Positions 8,965 through 17,558 of a DNA stretch of 64,000 nucleotides are shown here, in pieces (the first letter of the stretch is position 1; the number at the start of each line of letters is the position of its first letter). The notes under the pieces were generated by a model that did no database searches, had not been told where the DNA came from, and worked only from the letters and a program-made list of their open reading frames with translations. This DNA comes from JBKQVT01 sp963727245 (GTDB lineage Bacteria > Planctomycetota > Planctomycetia > Pirellulales > Thermoguttaceae): the NCBI GenBank assembly GCA_963727245.1, contig CAVSFO010000011.1, forward strand, positions 1-64,000, written 5' to 3'. The position numbers and the translations under genes are program-made.

Positions 8965-9534
8965 ATGACCGCTCGATCCGTTTGGGGCGCCGCAATTCTG
9001 TTGGTTGCCGGGCTGGCCGGGGCCACCCCCGCGCACGGACAGGCCATCCGGGACTTCGTCAAGAGCGTCGGCGAGGACACCGCCCGCCGCAATTGCTGGC
9101 CAACACCGTTTCTCTACCCTGCCCGGCAGGCGGCACGCGAACCGTTCGCCACGATGGTCGCCAACGGTTGGGAACGACAGAACCAACTGGCCGATCAGCA
9201 CTTCGACGCCGAGACGGGCAAGCTCACGGCGGCCGGACAGGCCAAAGTGCTCTGGATCCTCAACGACGCCCCCTATCAGCACCGCACCATCTTCGTTCAC
9301 CGCGCAGCCACGACGCAGGAAACCGCCTCCCACATCAACACCGTCGAGCAGTTCGTCACGCAGTCGGTTGCGCCCTGCGAATATCCCCCCGTTCTGGAAT
9401 CGAGGCGGTCGGCGGATGGCTATCCGGCGGACCGTTACGATTTCGTGGCGCGAAAATTCCAGGCCGCCATGCCCGATCCCAAGCTGGCACCCGCCGACAC
9501 GAGTGGTGGACTCGGCGGATCGACATCGCATTAG
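8965..9534 (+). CDS. Exported protein of unknown function in the Tad locus
   Basis: A 189-residue protein starting at ATG 8965, eight bases after a strong GGAGGG. A signal peptide (helix GAAILLVAGLAGA, cleavage after AHG) precedes a soluble domain with RRNCWPTPFLYPARQA, ANGWERQNQLADQHFD and VLWILNDAPYQHRTIFVHR. It recalls a conserved planctomycete protein found beside tad genes, but this is from memory and no function is known. Position after tadC and before a TPR protein suggests a periplasmic part of the pilus system. Confidence 0.7.
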   Translation: MTARSVWGAAILLVAGLAGATPAHGQAIRDFVKSVGEDTARRNCWPTPFLYPARQAAREPFATMVANGWERQNQLADQHFDAETGKLTAAGQAKVLWILNDAPYQHRTIFVHRAATTQETASHINTVEQFVTQSVAPCEYPPVLESRRSADGYPADRYDFVARKFQAAMPDPKLAPADTSGGLGGSTSH

Positions 9535-9701
9535 TCGGCCAAGCTTCATAAACTGTGCCGTTACCCCATCTTGCCGCAGAGGCCCCGCTACAGGCAACGC
9601 GACCGGCAAAAACCTCCTAATCCTCCAAAACAATTGCAGGATTGGTTGCCGGGCGGTCGATTCACTAGACGGTATTTTGCCAGATGCACGGGAGGTGCAG
9701 G

Positions 9702-10878
9702 ATGGGAAAGGATTTCCTAACAGCGGCGGCATGGACGCTGAGGCTTGGCGTGTGGCTGGTGATCGGTCTGGCCGCCTGGCGGCCATGCTTCGCCCAAGAC
9801 ACGACTCTGACGCTGCCGCCGTTGACAGCCTCCAACGCCGCTGCGCAGGGCAACAGCACGATCGTGCGGACCGGTGCCGAGACGCCGGCCTCCCAGGACC
9901 CGGTCTCCGTATTTACTACGGCCAAGCCGGGGGTCGAATTGTACGTCGCGGTGGCGCGATTGTACGAGGAGAGCGGGCGACTGGCCGAGGCCGAGCAGCA
10001 ATACAAGAAAGGGTTGAAGGAATCCCCTGACGATCTTCGCGCCCTGCTGGGATACGCCCGACTGAAAGATCGGCTCGGCCAGACGGAGGAATCGCTGAAC
10101 CTCTACCGGAAGGCCGTCAAGGCGCATCCCGACGAGCCGTCCGTCTACAACAACCTGGCCGTGCACTATGCGCACCACGGCCTGTTGACGCACGCGGTGG
10201 CGGCCATGCAGCGGGCGATCCGCTTGCGGCCCAGGGAGGTCAAGTATCGCGACAACATCGCGACCGCCCTGATCCAATTGAATCGGCCGCAGGAGGCCTT
10301 CGCACACCTGTGCACGGTCCATGACGAAGCGTCCGCCCATTACGATCTGGGTTTCTTAATGGTCAGGACCGGCCAGCGGCAGGCGGCGGCGCTGCAATTT
10401 TCCCTCGCCTTGCGGATGAATCCTTCCTTGGTGCAGGCCCGGCAATGGCTCGATCGGCTCAGCGGCCGTCCCGGCGCCATGGAGAGGCCGCAACCGCCGA
10501 TGATCGCGGCGTCAGGCCCGCGGCCCGATCCGTCGCCCGAGCCGCGGATCGCGGTGCGCATGGCGCCGATGCCGGACCAGCCTGGTCCGCCGCCGTCGGG
10601 ACGGCGTCGACGCGCCGCGATCCTGGCAGGAGCCTTGGCCGGCGGCGCGCGGGATTGTGCCGCCGCCGGGGGCGTCGTGGTCCGATGCGTCGCCGGTGGT
10701 GGTGCGTCCCTGCGACCCGCGGCTTGGCCAGCCGCAAGGGGCGCCGGCGGCCGATTGGACGCCGCCACAACGGTTGCCGCCGGCCGCCGACGGCTCGGCC
10801 GGCCCGCCGGCAGCGCCACGTTTCCCCGATCCGCCGCGGGACGATCCGCCCGCGCCGTTGCCGCCGTCGCCCCCGTAA
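9702..10878 (+). CDS. Exported TPR protein (TadD-like), frameshifted C-terminus
   Basis: Secreted or lipid-facing TPR scaffold probably serving Tad pilus assembly. ATG 9702 follows GGAGG by six bases. A signal sequence (LVIGLAAWRPCFAQ) is followed by at least four TPR units between residues ~75 and 245 (for example LYVAVARLYEESGRLAEAEQQYKKGL and YNNLAVHYAHHG). The tail is proline-rich. The proline-rich reading continues in another frame after a shift between about 10600 and 10657 and ends at 10878 (PPAPLPPSPP). Resemblance to TadD is by architecture and context only. Confidence 0.75.
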
Positions 10879-10926
10879 ATCGCGTTGCGTGATTGCCGGA
10901 GGCTGCGCAGCGGGCGATCCCCCGCG

Positions 10927-11226
10927 TCAACGCTCGTCCGGCGTCGGCGCGTTGCCGCGACGGCGCACCAGCGCGATGCCCACGGTTGCCGCGCTGGCGA
11001 CGACGACCGCTACGGCGATCCACCCGCCGTAAACGATGCCCCATGAGTATTGCTTGGCGAACATATCCGGGTTCAGCCGTATGTTCTCCACGGTGTAGTG
11101 GAGGCCGAAGTCCGAAATGAGGCCCAGCAGCGTGCCTAAGGACCATCCAAGCGGCACAACCAGCATGGGAACGATGATGGGCATCACCGACTGTAGCAGC
11201 GTCTTTTTCTTACGGTCTTCAGGCAT
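10927..11226 (-). CDS. Small two-helix membrane protein, unknown function
   Basis: A 99-residue protein from ATG 11224-11226, preceded by AAAGGACA. It has a charged N-terminal stretch (EDRKKK), a first hydrophobic segment near residues 12-38 (IIVPMLVVPLGW) and a second near 68-88 (IAVAVVVASAATVGIALV) before a basic tail. Not recognised. It faces the same way as the adjoining methyltransferase but is separated by 42 bases. Confidence 0.6.
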   Translation of the reverse strand: MPEDRKKKTLLQSVMPIIVPMLVVPLGWSLGTLLGLISDFGLHYTVENIRLNPDMFAKQYSWGIVYGGWIAVAVVVASAATVGIALVRRRGNAPTPDER

Positions 11227-11268
11227 GGCATTGTCCTTTAAGCCAGGATAGGCTCCCGCGGCCACAGT

Positions 11269-12093
11269 TTATCCCACGCGATGATCCGCCGGAAGATCGG
11301 CCGGCTTGCGACGCACGGCGATGGGGCCCGGCTCGCGGCGGAGGATGGCAATCAGGCTGGCGCCGGCGGCGTAGCCTTGCTGCCGCCGGCCTTGCAGGAC
11401 CCGCAGCAAACGCCGCGATTCGCCCGCCAGAATGGCCTGCAACAGGAAGTTGACCGGCCGGCTGGGCAGCCAGAAATCGGTGCCCACCTGGCCCGCCGCA
11501 TGACCGCGGCGGCGGCTCCGCGCCCGCACCAGCCGCACGGCGGGGAGCAAGCGGGCGTTGAAATAGGAGACCAACCGCGCGGTGACCGGCAACCCGGCCC
11601 ATACCATCTCCAGTCGCGCCCGATCGTAACGCCGATAGTGCCCGAACGACTCGTCGTGCTCCGACCAAAGCGCCGGGTCGGCGGGAACGGTGATGAGGAA
11701 ATGGGCGCCGGGCGCAGCGGCCGCCAACAGTTCCGCCAACAGCGCGAAATCATCGCTGACGTGCTCCAGGACGTCCATGAGCAGGATGAGCCGGGCTTGG
11801 TCGACCAGCGGGCCGAGGTCGGCGGGGGCCCGTCCCTGGAGGAAATGGACCTTGGGAAAGCGGGGCCGGGCCCGGTCGATGGCCTCGGCGGAGGTGTCGA
11901 TGCCGACGCAGCGGTACTGATCGGCCAGGCAGCCGATATTGCCGCCGGTTCCGCAGCCGACGTCGATGACCGTGGCGTCTTGCGAAGGGGCGACGACCGC
12001 GACGGCCAGCCGCCGCATGATCTGCCGTCGCCCGACAAACCACCAGTGGCGCTCTTCGATGTCGGCGTGGAGTTGGAATTGCTCGGTCTGCAT
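11269..12093 (-). CDS. SAM-dependent class I methyltransferase
   Basis: A 274-residue methyltransferase with motif I VIDVGCGTGGN (residues ~45-55), acidic motif II VGIDTSAEAI and motif post-III LLMDVLEHVSDD. The C-terminal region LPAVRLVRA and FLLQAILAGE looks membrane-associating. Substrate unknown. ATG 12091-12093 lies two bases beyond the murB stop, so it is probably co-translated as the last gene of the mur operon. That placement suggests an envelope or lipid substrate, but this is inference. Confidence 0.85.
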   Translation of the reverse strand: MQTEQFQLHADIEERHWWFVGRRQIMRRLAVAVVAPSQDATVIDVGCGTGGNIGCLADQYRCVGIDTSAEAIDRARPRFPKVHFLQGRAPADLGPLVDQARLILLMDVLEHVSDDFALLAELLAAAAPGAHFLITVPADPALWSEHDESFGHYRRYDRARLEMVWAGLPVTARLVSYFNARLLPAVRLVRARSRRRGHAAGQVGTDFWLPSRPVNFLLQAILAGESRRLLRVLQGRRQQGYAAGASLIAILRREPGPIAVRRKPADLPADHRVG

Positions 12094-12095
12094 GT

Positions 12096-12974
12096 CTACC
12101 AGATTTCGATTTCCAACTCGAGGTCCACGCCCAGGCGGTCGCGGACCTGGCCGCGGATCAACTCGATCAGGCGGAGCACGTCCTGGCTGGTGCATTCGGG
12201 TTCGGCGATGATGAAATTGGCGTGCCGGTCGCTCACCACGGCCCCGCCGATGCGGGTGCCCTTCATGCCCGCCTTCTCGATCAACTCGCCGGCGCTGGCG
12301 CCGCGCGGGTTCTTGAAGACACAGCCGGCGCACTGATGGCCCATCGGCTGCGCCGCCTTCTTGACGATCCAATGTTTCTGCATGCGGCGGGCCAATTCGC
12401 GGGGATCGTCCTCTTCGAGTTGGAAGCTGCCGTCGAGGATGACCAGTTCGTCGAGGCTGCTTTCACGGTAGCTGAAGAAGAGGTCGTCGCGGCCGCGGTG
12501 ATGGACCTCGCCGCTGGCGGCCAGGACCGTGGCGCCGCTGGCCCATTGGCCGACGTCGCTGCCGTGGGCGCCGGCATTGCCGTGCAGGGCGCCGCCGAGG
12601 GTGCCGGGGATGCCGATGAGGGTTTCCAGCCCGGCCAGGCCGCGATGCACCGCGGTGGTGACGACCCGGCCCAGGACGGCGCCGCCGCCGGCGACGATCC
12701 GGTGCCCGGACAGTTCGATCTTGCAGAACTCGGGGGCCGAAAGCTTCAGGACCAACCCCGGCACGCCCTCGTCGCGCACCAGGATGTTGGAACCTTGTCC
12801 CAGCAACCGCACCTCGACCCCCTCCTGCTGGCACCGCGTCACCAGGGCGGTCAACTGCTCGGGAGTCTCCGGCTCGGCGAAGTATTCGGCGGGGCCACCA
12901 AGTTGGAACCAGGTGTGCATCGCCAGCGGCTCAGCCTGCCGCACGATTTTCTCGAAACCGCTCCAGATAGCCAT
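12096..12974 (-). CDS. murB: UDP-N-acetylenolpyruvoylglucosamine reductase MurB
   Basis: FAD enzyme making UDP-N-acetylmuramate in peptidoglycan synthesis. The 292-residue protein starts at ATG 12972-12974 with GGAAGG upstream (a longer start at 13004 is possible). It shows the FAD-binding LLGQGSNILVRDEG, GIPGTLGGALHGNAGA, FSYRESS and AGCVFKNP. The last carries Cys at the position where MurB uses Ser or Cys as proton donor. It overlaps the end of murC by 44 bases and precedes the methyltransferase. Confidence 0.95.
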   Translation of the reverse strand: MAIWSGFEKIVRQAEPLAMHTWFQLGGPAEYFAEPETPEQLTALVTRCQQEGVEVRLLGQGSNILVRDEGVPGLVLKLSAPEFCKIELSGHRIVAGGGAVLGRVVTTAVHRGLAGLETLIGIPGTLGGALHGNAGAHGSDVGQWASGATVLAASGEVHHRGRDDLFFSYRESSLDELVILDGSFQLEEDDPRELARRMQKHWIVKKAAQPMGHQCAGCVFKNPRGASAGELIEKAGMKGTRIGGAVVSDRHANFIIAEPECTSQDVLRLIELIRGQVRDRLGVDLELEIEIW

Positions 12975-14352
12975 GCGCAATCCTTCCGATGTCGCCCGCC
13001 CCAACGGTCAACAATACGTCGCCGGGGAGCAGATGGTTTTCCAACAGTGGGGTGATTTCTTCGCTCCGGTGGACGTCGAAGGTCGCGGCGCCCAAAGCGC
13101 GGACCTGCCGGGCCAGGTCGGCGGCCGTGACCTCCCCAGGACGGGGAGGCCCCTCCCGAGCGCGGAAAATCTCCGCCACCACCACCCCGTCAGCATTTTG
13201 CAGGCTCGCGGCCAGTTCGTCCAGGAGGGCCTCCGTCCGTGAGGCTTGGTGGGGTTGAAACACGCACCACAGCCGGCGGCCGGGAAACATCTGCCGCACG
13301 GTCGCCAGCGTGGCGATTACCTCGGTGGGGTGATGGGCGTAATCGTCCACCAGCACCACGCCGCCGGCGGTCCCCAGCACCTGCAGCCGCCGCTCTAAAC
13401 CGGGAAAACCGCTCAGCCCGCGGAGAATGTCGGCCGGCTCGGCCCCGGCGGCCCGGCTCAGGGCCGCGGCGGCCAGGGCGTTGAGCACGTTGTGCCGGCC
13501 GGCAACCGGCAACTCGACCGTGCCCAACGGCTTGCGGCGATGGTGGATTTCAAAGCGGTAGCGGCCGGCCCGGGCAGACAGATTTTTGGCCGACCAATCC
13601 GCATCGGCCGCGATGGCGAAGGTTTCCTTGCGGCAGCCGGCCGCAGCCGCCGCTCGCCGGGCGACCGGGCAATCGTGGCGGACCAGCAACAGGCCGTCGT
13701 TGGCAACCAGCCCGGAGAACTCGGCGAAGGCCGCCTCAAGCTGGTCCGGCGAATCGTAGCAATCGAAATGATCGGGCTCGATGCCGAGGATGGCGGCGTA
13801 TTGCGGCCGCAAGTGGAGGAAATTGCCGCGATATTCGCAGGCCTCGACGAGCACCAGGTCGCCGCGTCCGAGACGCCCGCCGGAATTGGCGCCCGGCGGA
13901 GTGGCGCCGACCACGACCGTGGGGTCCAGGCCCGCGCGGATAAGGATATGGGCGGTCATGGCGGCGGTGGTCGATTTGCCGTGGGTGCCGGCCACGGCCA
14001 GTCCCCGCCGGCCGGCCATGAGCTGCCCGAGCATTTGGGCGTAGCTGAGCGTCGAAATGCCCAGTTCGGCCGCGCGGCGCCGCTCGGAGTTATCGGCCGG
14101 GATCGCGCTGGAGAAGACCAACAGGTCGAGGTCCGGCGAGACGAGGTCGGCCGAGTGGCCAGGCAGCACGGACGGTCCCACCCGTTGCAACGGGTGGGCG
14201 TGGGGTGGTGATTCACGCGGGCAGACCGCTGACGCCGGGACGGCCAGGTCCGAGCCGCTGATCGTCCAGCCGGCCTGGACCAGCACGTCGGCCAGCGCGC
14301 TCATGCCGGCGCCGGCGATGCCGACCAGATGTGCCCGTCGGGCTTGCGTCAC
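12931..14352 (-). CDS. murC: UDP-N-acetylmuramate-L-alanine ligase MurC
   Basis: ATP-dependent ligase adding L-Ala to UDP-MurNAc. The likely start is GTG 14350-14352 after a G-rich ribosome-binding site, giving about 473 residues. The open frame continues upstream to 14502 through a palindromic repeat, which is unlikely to be translated. Motifs: HLVGIAGAGMSALA, ATP loop GTHGKSTTAAM, EACEYRGNF, GRHNVLNALAA, DDYAHHPTEV and FQPHQASRT. Residues around HPLQRVG are encoded by a perfect 22-bp palindrome (14177-14198). Confidence 0.95.
   Translation of the reverse strand: MTQARRAHLVGIAGAGMSALADVLVQAGWTISGSDLAVPASAVCPRESPPHAHPLQRVGPSVLPGHSADLVSPDLDLLVFSSAIPADNSERRRAAELGISTLSYAQMLGQLMAGRRGLAVAGTHGKSTTAAMTAHILIRAGLDPTVVVGATPPGANSGGRLGRGDLVLVEACEYRGNFLHLRPQYAAILGIEPDHFDCYDSPDQLEAAFAEFSGLVANDGLLLVRHDCPVARRAAAAAGCRKETFAIAADADWSAKNLSARAGRYRFEIHHRRKPLGTVELPVAGRHNVLNALAAAALSRAAGAEPADILRGLSGFPGLERRLQVLGTAGGVVLVDDYAHHPTEVIATLATVRQMFPGRRLWCVFQPHQASRTEALLDELAASLQNADGVVVAEIFRAREGPPRPGEVTAADLARQVRALGAATFDVHRSEEITPLLENHLLPGDVLLTVGAGDIGRIAHGYLERFRENRAAG
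14177..14198. repeat. 22-bp perfect palindrome inside murC
   Basis: The arm CCCACCCGTTG is followed directly by its complement, giving a perfect palindrome centred on TTGCAA. It is read in frame as part of HPLQRVG between the MurC GSDL and GHSADL segments. A palindrome of the same length and centre lies in another gene at 41268-41289. Confidence 0.85.
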
Positions 14353-14383
14353 GCCAGTTCCCCCCCCGTAACCGTTCACAGAA

Positions 14384-14454
14384 CGTAGGTCAGGCACTCC
14401 GTGCCTGACGGCCTGCCGCTCACGAATCGTCAGGCACGGGGTGCCTGACCTACG
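14384..14454. repeat. Inverted repeat between uppS and murC
   Basis: The arm CGTAGGTCAGGCAC (14384-14397) is matched exactly inverted at 14441-14454. Shorter GTGCCTGAC/GTCAGGCAC arms sit between them. It fills the only real gap in the purA-uppS-murC-murB run and could act as an RNA-stabilising or attenuating hairpin. Confidence 0.85.
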
Positions 14455-14461
14455 GACATTT

Positions 14462-15217
14462 CTATTCCCCCAGTCCGCCGAAACGCCGGTCGCGGGCGGC
14501 AAAGCTGCGTATGGCCTCGTGGAGCTGGACCTCGGTGAAGTCGGGCCAACAGAGGTCCGTCACCCAGATCTCCGCGTAGCTGATCTGCCAGAGCAGAAAA
14601 TTGCTCACCCGCATCTCGCCCGCCGTGCGGATCAACAAATCGGGCTCGGGCATTCCCGCCGTGTAGAGGTGGGCCTCGAGGGTCTGCTCGCCGATCTCGT
14701 CCGGCGCGAGCGTGCCGGCGCGGACTTCGCGGGCGATGCCACGAACGGCGTCGACCAACTCGGCCCGGGCGCCGTAGTTGATGGCCAGGCAGACCACTAG
14801 GCCGGTATTTTCGCGGCTCATGGCGACGGTGGTGTCGATTTCGCGGAGGGCTTCCTCGGGGAGCCCCTCGCGGCGGCCGATCACCACGACCTTGACGTTG
14901 TGCTGCATGACCGTGTCGCGCTGCTGGACCATGTACTGCTGCAAGAGGCTCATGAGGAAATCGAGTTCCTCCTGCGGCCGCTTCCAGTTCTCGCTGGAAA
15001 AGCAGTAGAGCGTGAGCTGGCCGATGCCCAGCCGGGCACACTCTTCGGTGGTGCGGCGAACGCTCTCGACGCCGTGGCGATGGCCCTCGATCCGGGGCAG
15101 GCCGCGCTGCCGGGCCCAGCGGCCGTTGCCGTCCATGATGATGGCGACGTGGCGGGGCATCTTTTCCCGCGGCACCCCCGGCAGTTCGCCGGCCGTCGCT
15201 TTGGAGGCTGTGGACAT
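14462..15217 (-). CDS. uppS: Isoprenyl (undecaprenyl) diphosphate synthase UppS
   Basis: Cis-prenyltransferase making the C55 lipid carrier for cell-wall synthesis. The intact 251-residue frame has the diphosphate-binding HVAIIMDGNGRWA, the basic GHRHG segment, LTLYCFSSENWKRP, INYGARAELV and the C-terminal signature LLIRTAGEMRVSNFLLW. The start is two bases after the purA stop, so translation is probably coupled. It sits between purA and the mur genes. Confidence 0.96.
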   Translation of the reverse strand: MSTASKATAGELPGVPREKMPRHVAIIMDGNGRWARQRGLPRIEGHRHGVESVRRTTEECARLGIGQLTLYCFSSENWKRPQEELDFLMSLLQQYMVQQRDTVMQHNVKVVVIGRREGLPEEALREIDTTVAMSRENTGLVVCLAINYGARAELVDAVRGIAREVRAGTLAPDEIGEQTLEAHLYTAGMPEPDLLIRTAGEMRVSNFLLWQISYAEIWVTDLCWPDFTEVQLHEAIRSFAARDRRFGGLGE

Positions 15218-15219
15218 GG

Positions 15220-16507
15220 TCAGACGAAAATCGTTTGCTGGCGGTCGGGCCCGACGGAAACCACTTCCACCGGGCGGCCCACCAGCCGGCTGAGCCGATC
15301 GAGATAATTGCGCGCCGCCGCCGGCAGGTCGGCCAGGCGGCGGACGTCGCTGATCTCCTGCCGCCAGCCGGGGAGCGTTTCATAGACCGGCACCACCTGG
15401 CGGAGGTCCTCGACGTGGCTGGGAAAATCGGTCACTCGCCGGCCGGCCAATTCGTAGTGCGTGCAGATCTTCAACTCGGGCAGTTCGCTGAGCACGTCCA
15501 GGAGCATGACGGCCAGGGTCGTGGCGCCGCTGAGGCGGGCCGTGTAGCGGGCGGCCACGGCGTCAAACCAGCCGCAGCGCCGCGGCCGCTTGGTGACGGT
15601 GCCGTACTCGTGGCCGCGATCGCGGATGTGCTGACCGGTGGCATTGTCCTGCTCCGTTGGGAACGGCCCGCCGCCCACCCGCGTGCAGTAGGCCTTCAGC
15701 ACGCCGATGACCTTGGTGAGGTGTTGGGCTGCCACACCCGAGCCCGCCGACACGCCCACGCCGGAGCTGTTGCTGCTGGTCACAAAGGGGAAGGTGCCGT
15801 GGTCGACGTCCAAGAGGGCCCCCTGGGCGCCCTCGAAGAGGATCCGCTTGCCGGCCTCCACGGCGTCCAACAGATAGGCGGTCGTGTCGGCGACGTGGGG
15901 CCGCAGCCGCTGGGCATATTCCTGATACTGCCGGTAGATTTCCGCCGGCATCCAGCGCGGGGGCGCCGGCCGTGCCGGCGGCGCCGCGGAGCAGTTGGGT
16001 CTTCGCCCGGACGATCTCGTCGATGCGGCCGCGGAAGCTGGGGCGATAGAGGTCGCCCAGGCGGATGGCGTGCAGCCGGCCGACCTTGTCGCGATAGCAG
16101 GGACCGATGCCGCGCAGGGTGGTGCCGATCGACTCGCCGCCGGGGCCGGCTTCGTTCAGCAGGCGATCTTCCTCGAAATGCCAGGGGAAAATGACGTGGG
16201 CGCGGTCGCTGATCATGAGGTTTTGGCCGACGTGGACGCCGCGGGCGACGAGGCCGTCGATTTCGGCCAGCAGGCTGGCCGGATTGAGGACCACGCCGGC
16301 GGCCACCACGCACTGGACCTGGGGGCGGAAGATGCCGCTGGGGATGAGCGACAGTTTGAACGTCTGGCCGCCGGTGACGACGGTATGGCCGGCATTGGCC
16401 CCGCCCTGGTAGCGGACGACGATATCGTGCTGCTCGGTGAGCAGATCGACAATCTTGCCCTTGGCCTCGTCGCCCCACTGCAATCCGATAACACAGGTGG
16501 CAGGCAC
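15220..16507 (-). CDS. purA: Adenylosuccinate synthase PurA, one frameshift
   Basis: GTP-dependent enzyme joining IMP and aspartate in AMP synthesis. GTG 16505-16507 opens with the P-loop VIGLQWGDEAKGKIVDLL, then GGANAGHTVV, LIPSGIF and GIGPCYRDKVGR. A shift near 15945-15960 changes frame, after which EIYRQYQ, FEGAQGALLDVDHGTFPFVTSSN and FPTEQDNATGQHIRDRGHEYGT continue to the stop at 15220. Repaired length is about 428 residues, normal for PurA. Since the gene is essential, the shift is probably a sequence error. Confidence 0.93.
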
Positions 16508-16654
16508 CGCAACGCCCCCCGGTGAACATGGCGGAAAATCGCAAACACCTCAGTCTAGCCAGTCGAGTGCCAGGGGGCAACCTGCCCGATCCCCTTCTGC
16601 CCGCCGGGCAAAAGTGCCTTCCAGACGAAAAATGGGCCGGTCCCCGCTGAAACC

Positions 16655-17158
16655 CTACCCTTTTGGGTATTGTCGGCAGTATTCATAGAGGGCCATGGCC
16701 GCGGCCGTGGCCACATTGTGGCTGTAGGGCAGGCCGTAGACGGGGATTTCTACGGTGTGGTCGAGCAGCCGAAGGATGTCCGCGTCGATCCCCAGCCGCT
16801 CGTTGCCGATCAGCAGCACCATCCGGCAGGGAAAGCGGAAGTCATAGAGGCATTGCGAGCCGCTGGTCTGCTCCAGCCCGACCAGCGGATAGCCCTCGTC
16901 GCGGAGCCGCTTGAGCACGACCGGCAGCGTGCGATGGACTTCGATTTGGATGGCATCCCCGATGTGGCGGGTGATGGTCGGGTCGATCTTGGCATTTCCG
17001 CAGCAGATGATTTTTTGCACGCCGCAACAGGACGCCGCCCGCACGATCCGCGACAGGTTCACGTTGCTGCGCATGGGCGGACAAGCGACGATGAGCGGGC
17101 GGGGGCGATCCAGCGCCAGCGGCGGCCGATGGCGCAGTTGGACGAAATCTTCGGGCAT
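16655..17158 (-). CDS. SpoU/TrmH-family RNA 2'-O-methyltransferase
   Basis: A 167-residue SPOUT enzyme that methylates ribose 2'-OH in tRNA or rRNA. The knot motifs are visible: N-terminal NVNLSRIVRAASCCGV (motif 1), MVLLIGNERLGID (motif 2) and IPVYGLPYSHNVATAAAMALYEY (motif 3). It lacks an N-terminal substrate-recruiting domain, so the RNA target cannot be assigned. It stands alone, upstream of purA on the same strand. Confidence 0.88.
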   Translation of the reverse strand: MPEDFVQLRHRPPLALDRPRPLIVACPPMRSNVNLSRIVRAASCCGVQKIICCGNAKIDPTITRHIGDAIQIEVHRTLPVVLKRLRDEGYPLVGLEQTSGSQCLYDFRFPCRMVLLIGNERLGIDADILRLLDHTVEIPVYGLPYSHNVATAAAMALYEYCRQYPKG

Positions 17159-17558
17159 CGGTGGGCTGTGGGCGGGAAATGGAGGAAAAAATGGGGCCAG
17201 GAAGCGAATCCCCGGCGCTCGAATTCACCGAAGTCGTTCCTGGCCCCTGTGTAGCGTAAAAAACGCTACGGTACCTGTACGGATTACGTCTATGGACTCG
17301 CCCCTGCCAAGGGCGCAGAAACAACCTCGAAGTTATGAGAATTCAGCGGCCGCAAGAGTCTTGAAACCATGCGAAGAAAAGAGCGCACCATCACGGGCGA
17401 CACTCTATTCTAACCTCGCGCAGAAGCTTTGGGAAGGGACGTTTCCAAGGCGGAAGGCGGAAGGCGGAAGGGGGAAGGCAGACAGGGACATCGGTGCTTC
17501 GGCCGGGTATCCGCCGGCGTATTCTCATATCCTTCCCCCTTCCGCCCTCCCCCTTTCC
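17159..17558. other. Gene-free gap with a hairpin and an AAGGCGGAAGG inverted repeat
   Basis: No convincing gene. A GTAGCGT/ACGCTAC hairpin lies at about 17252-17270 without a clear T-tract. Further on, a purine-rich array of AAGGCGGAAGG units (about 17449-17482) faces a pyrimidine-rich CCTTCCCCCTTCCGCCCTCC arm (17531-17550) that ends at the stop of the DUF11 gene. The same purine/pyrimidine pair occurs after the flagellin gene. Confidence 0.7.

Noticed and set aside
17252..17270. GTAGCGT/ACGCTAC hairpin as a rho-independent terminator
   Set aside because: The stem is only 7 bp and there is no T-tract after it.
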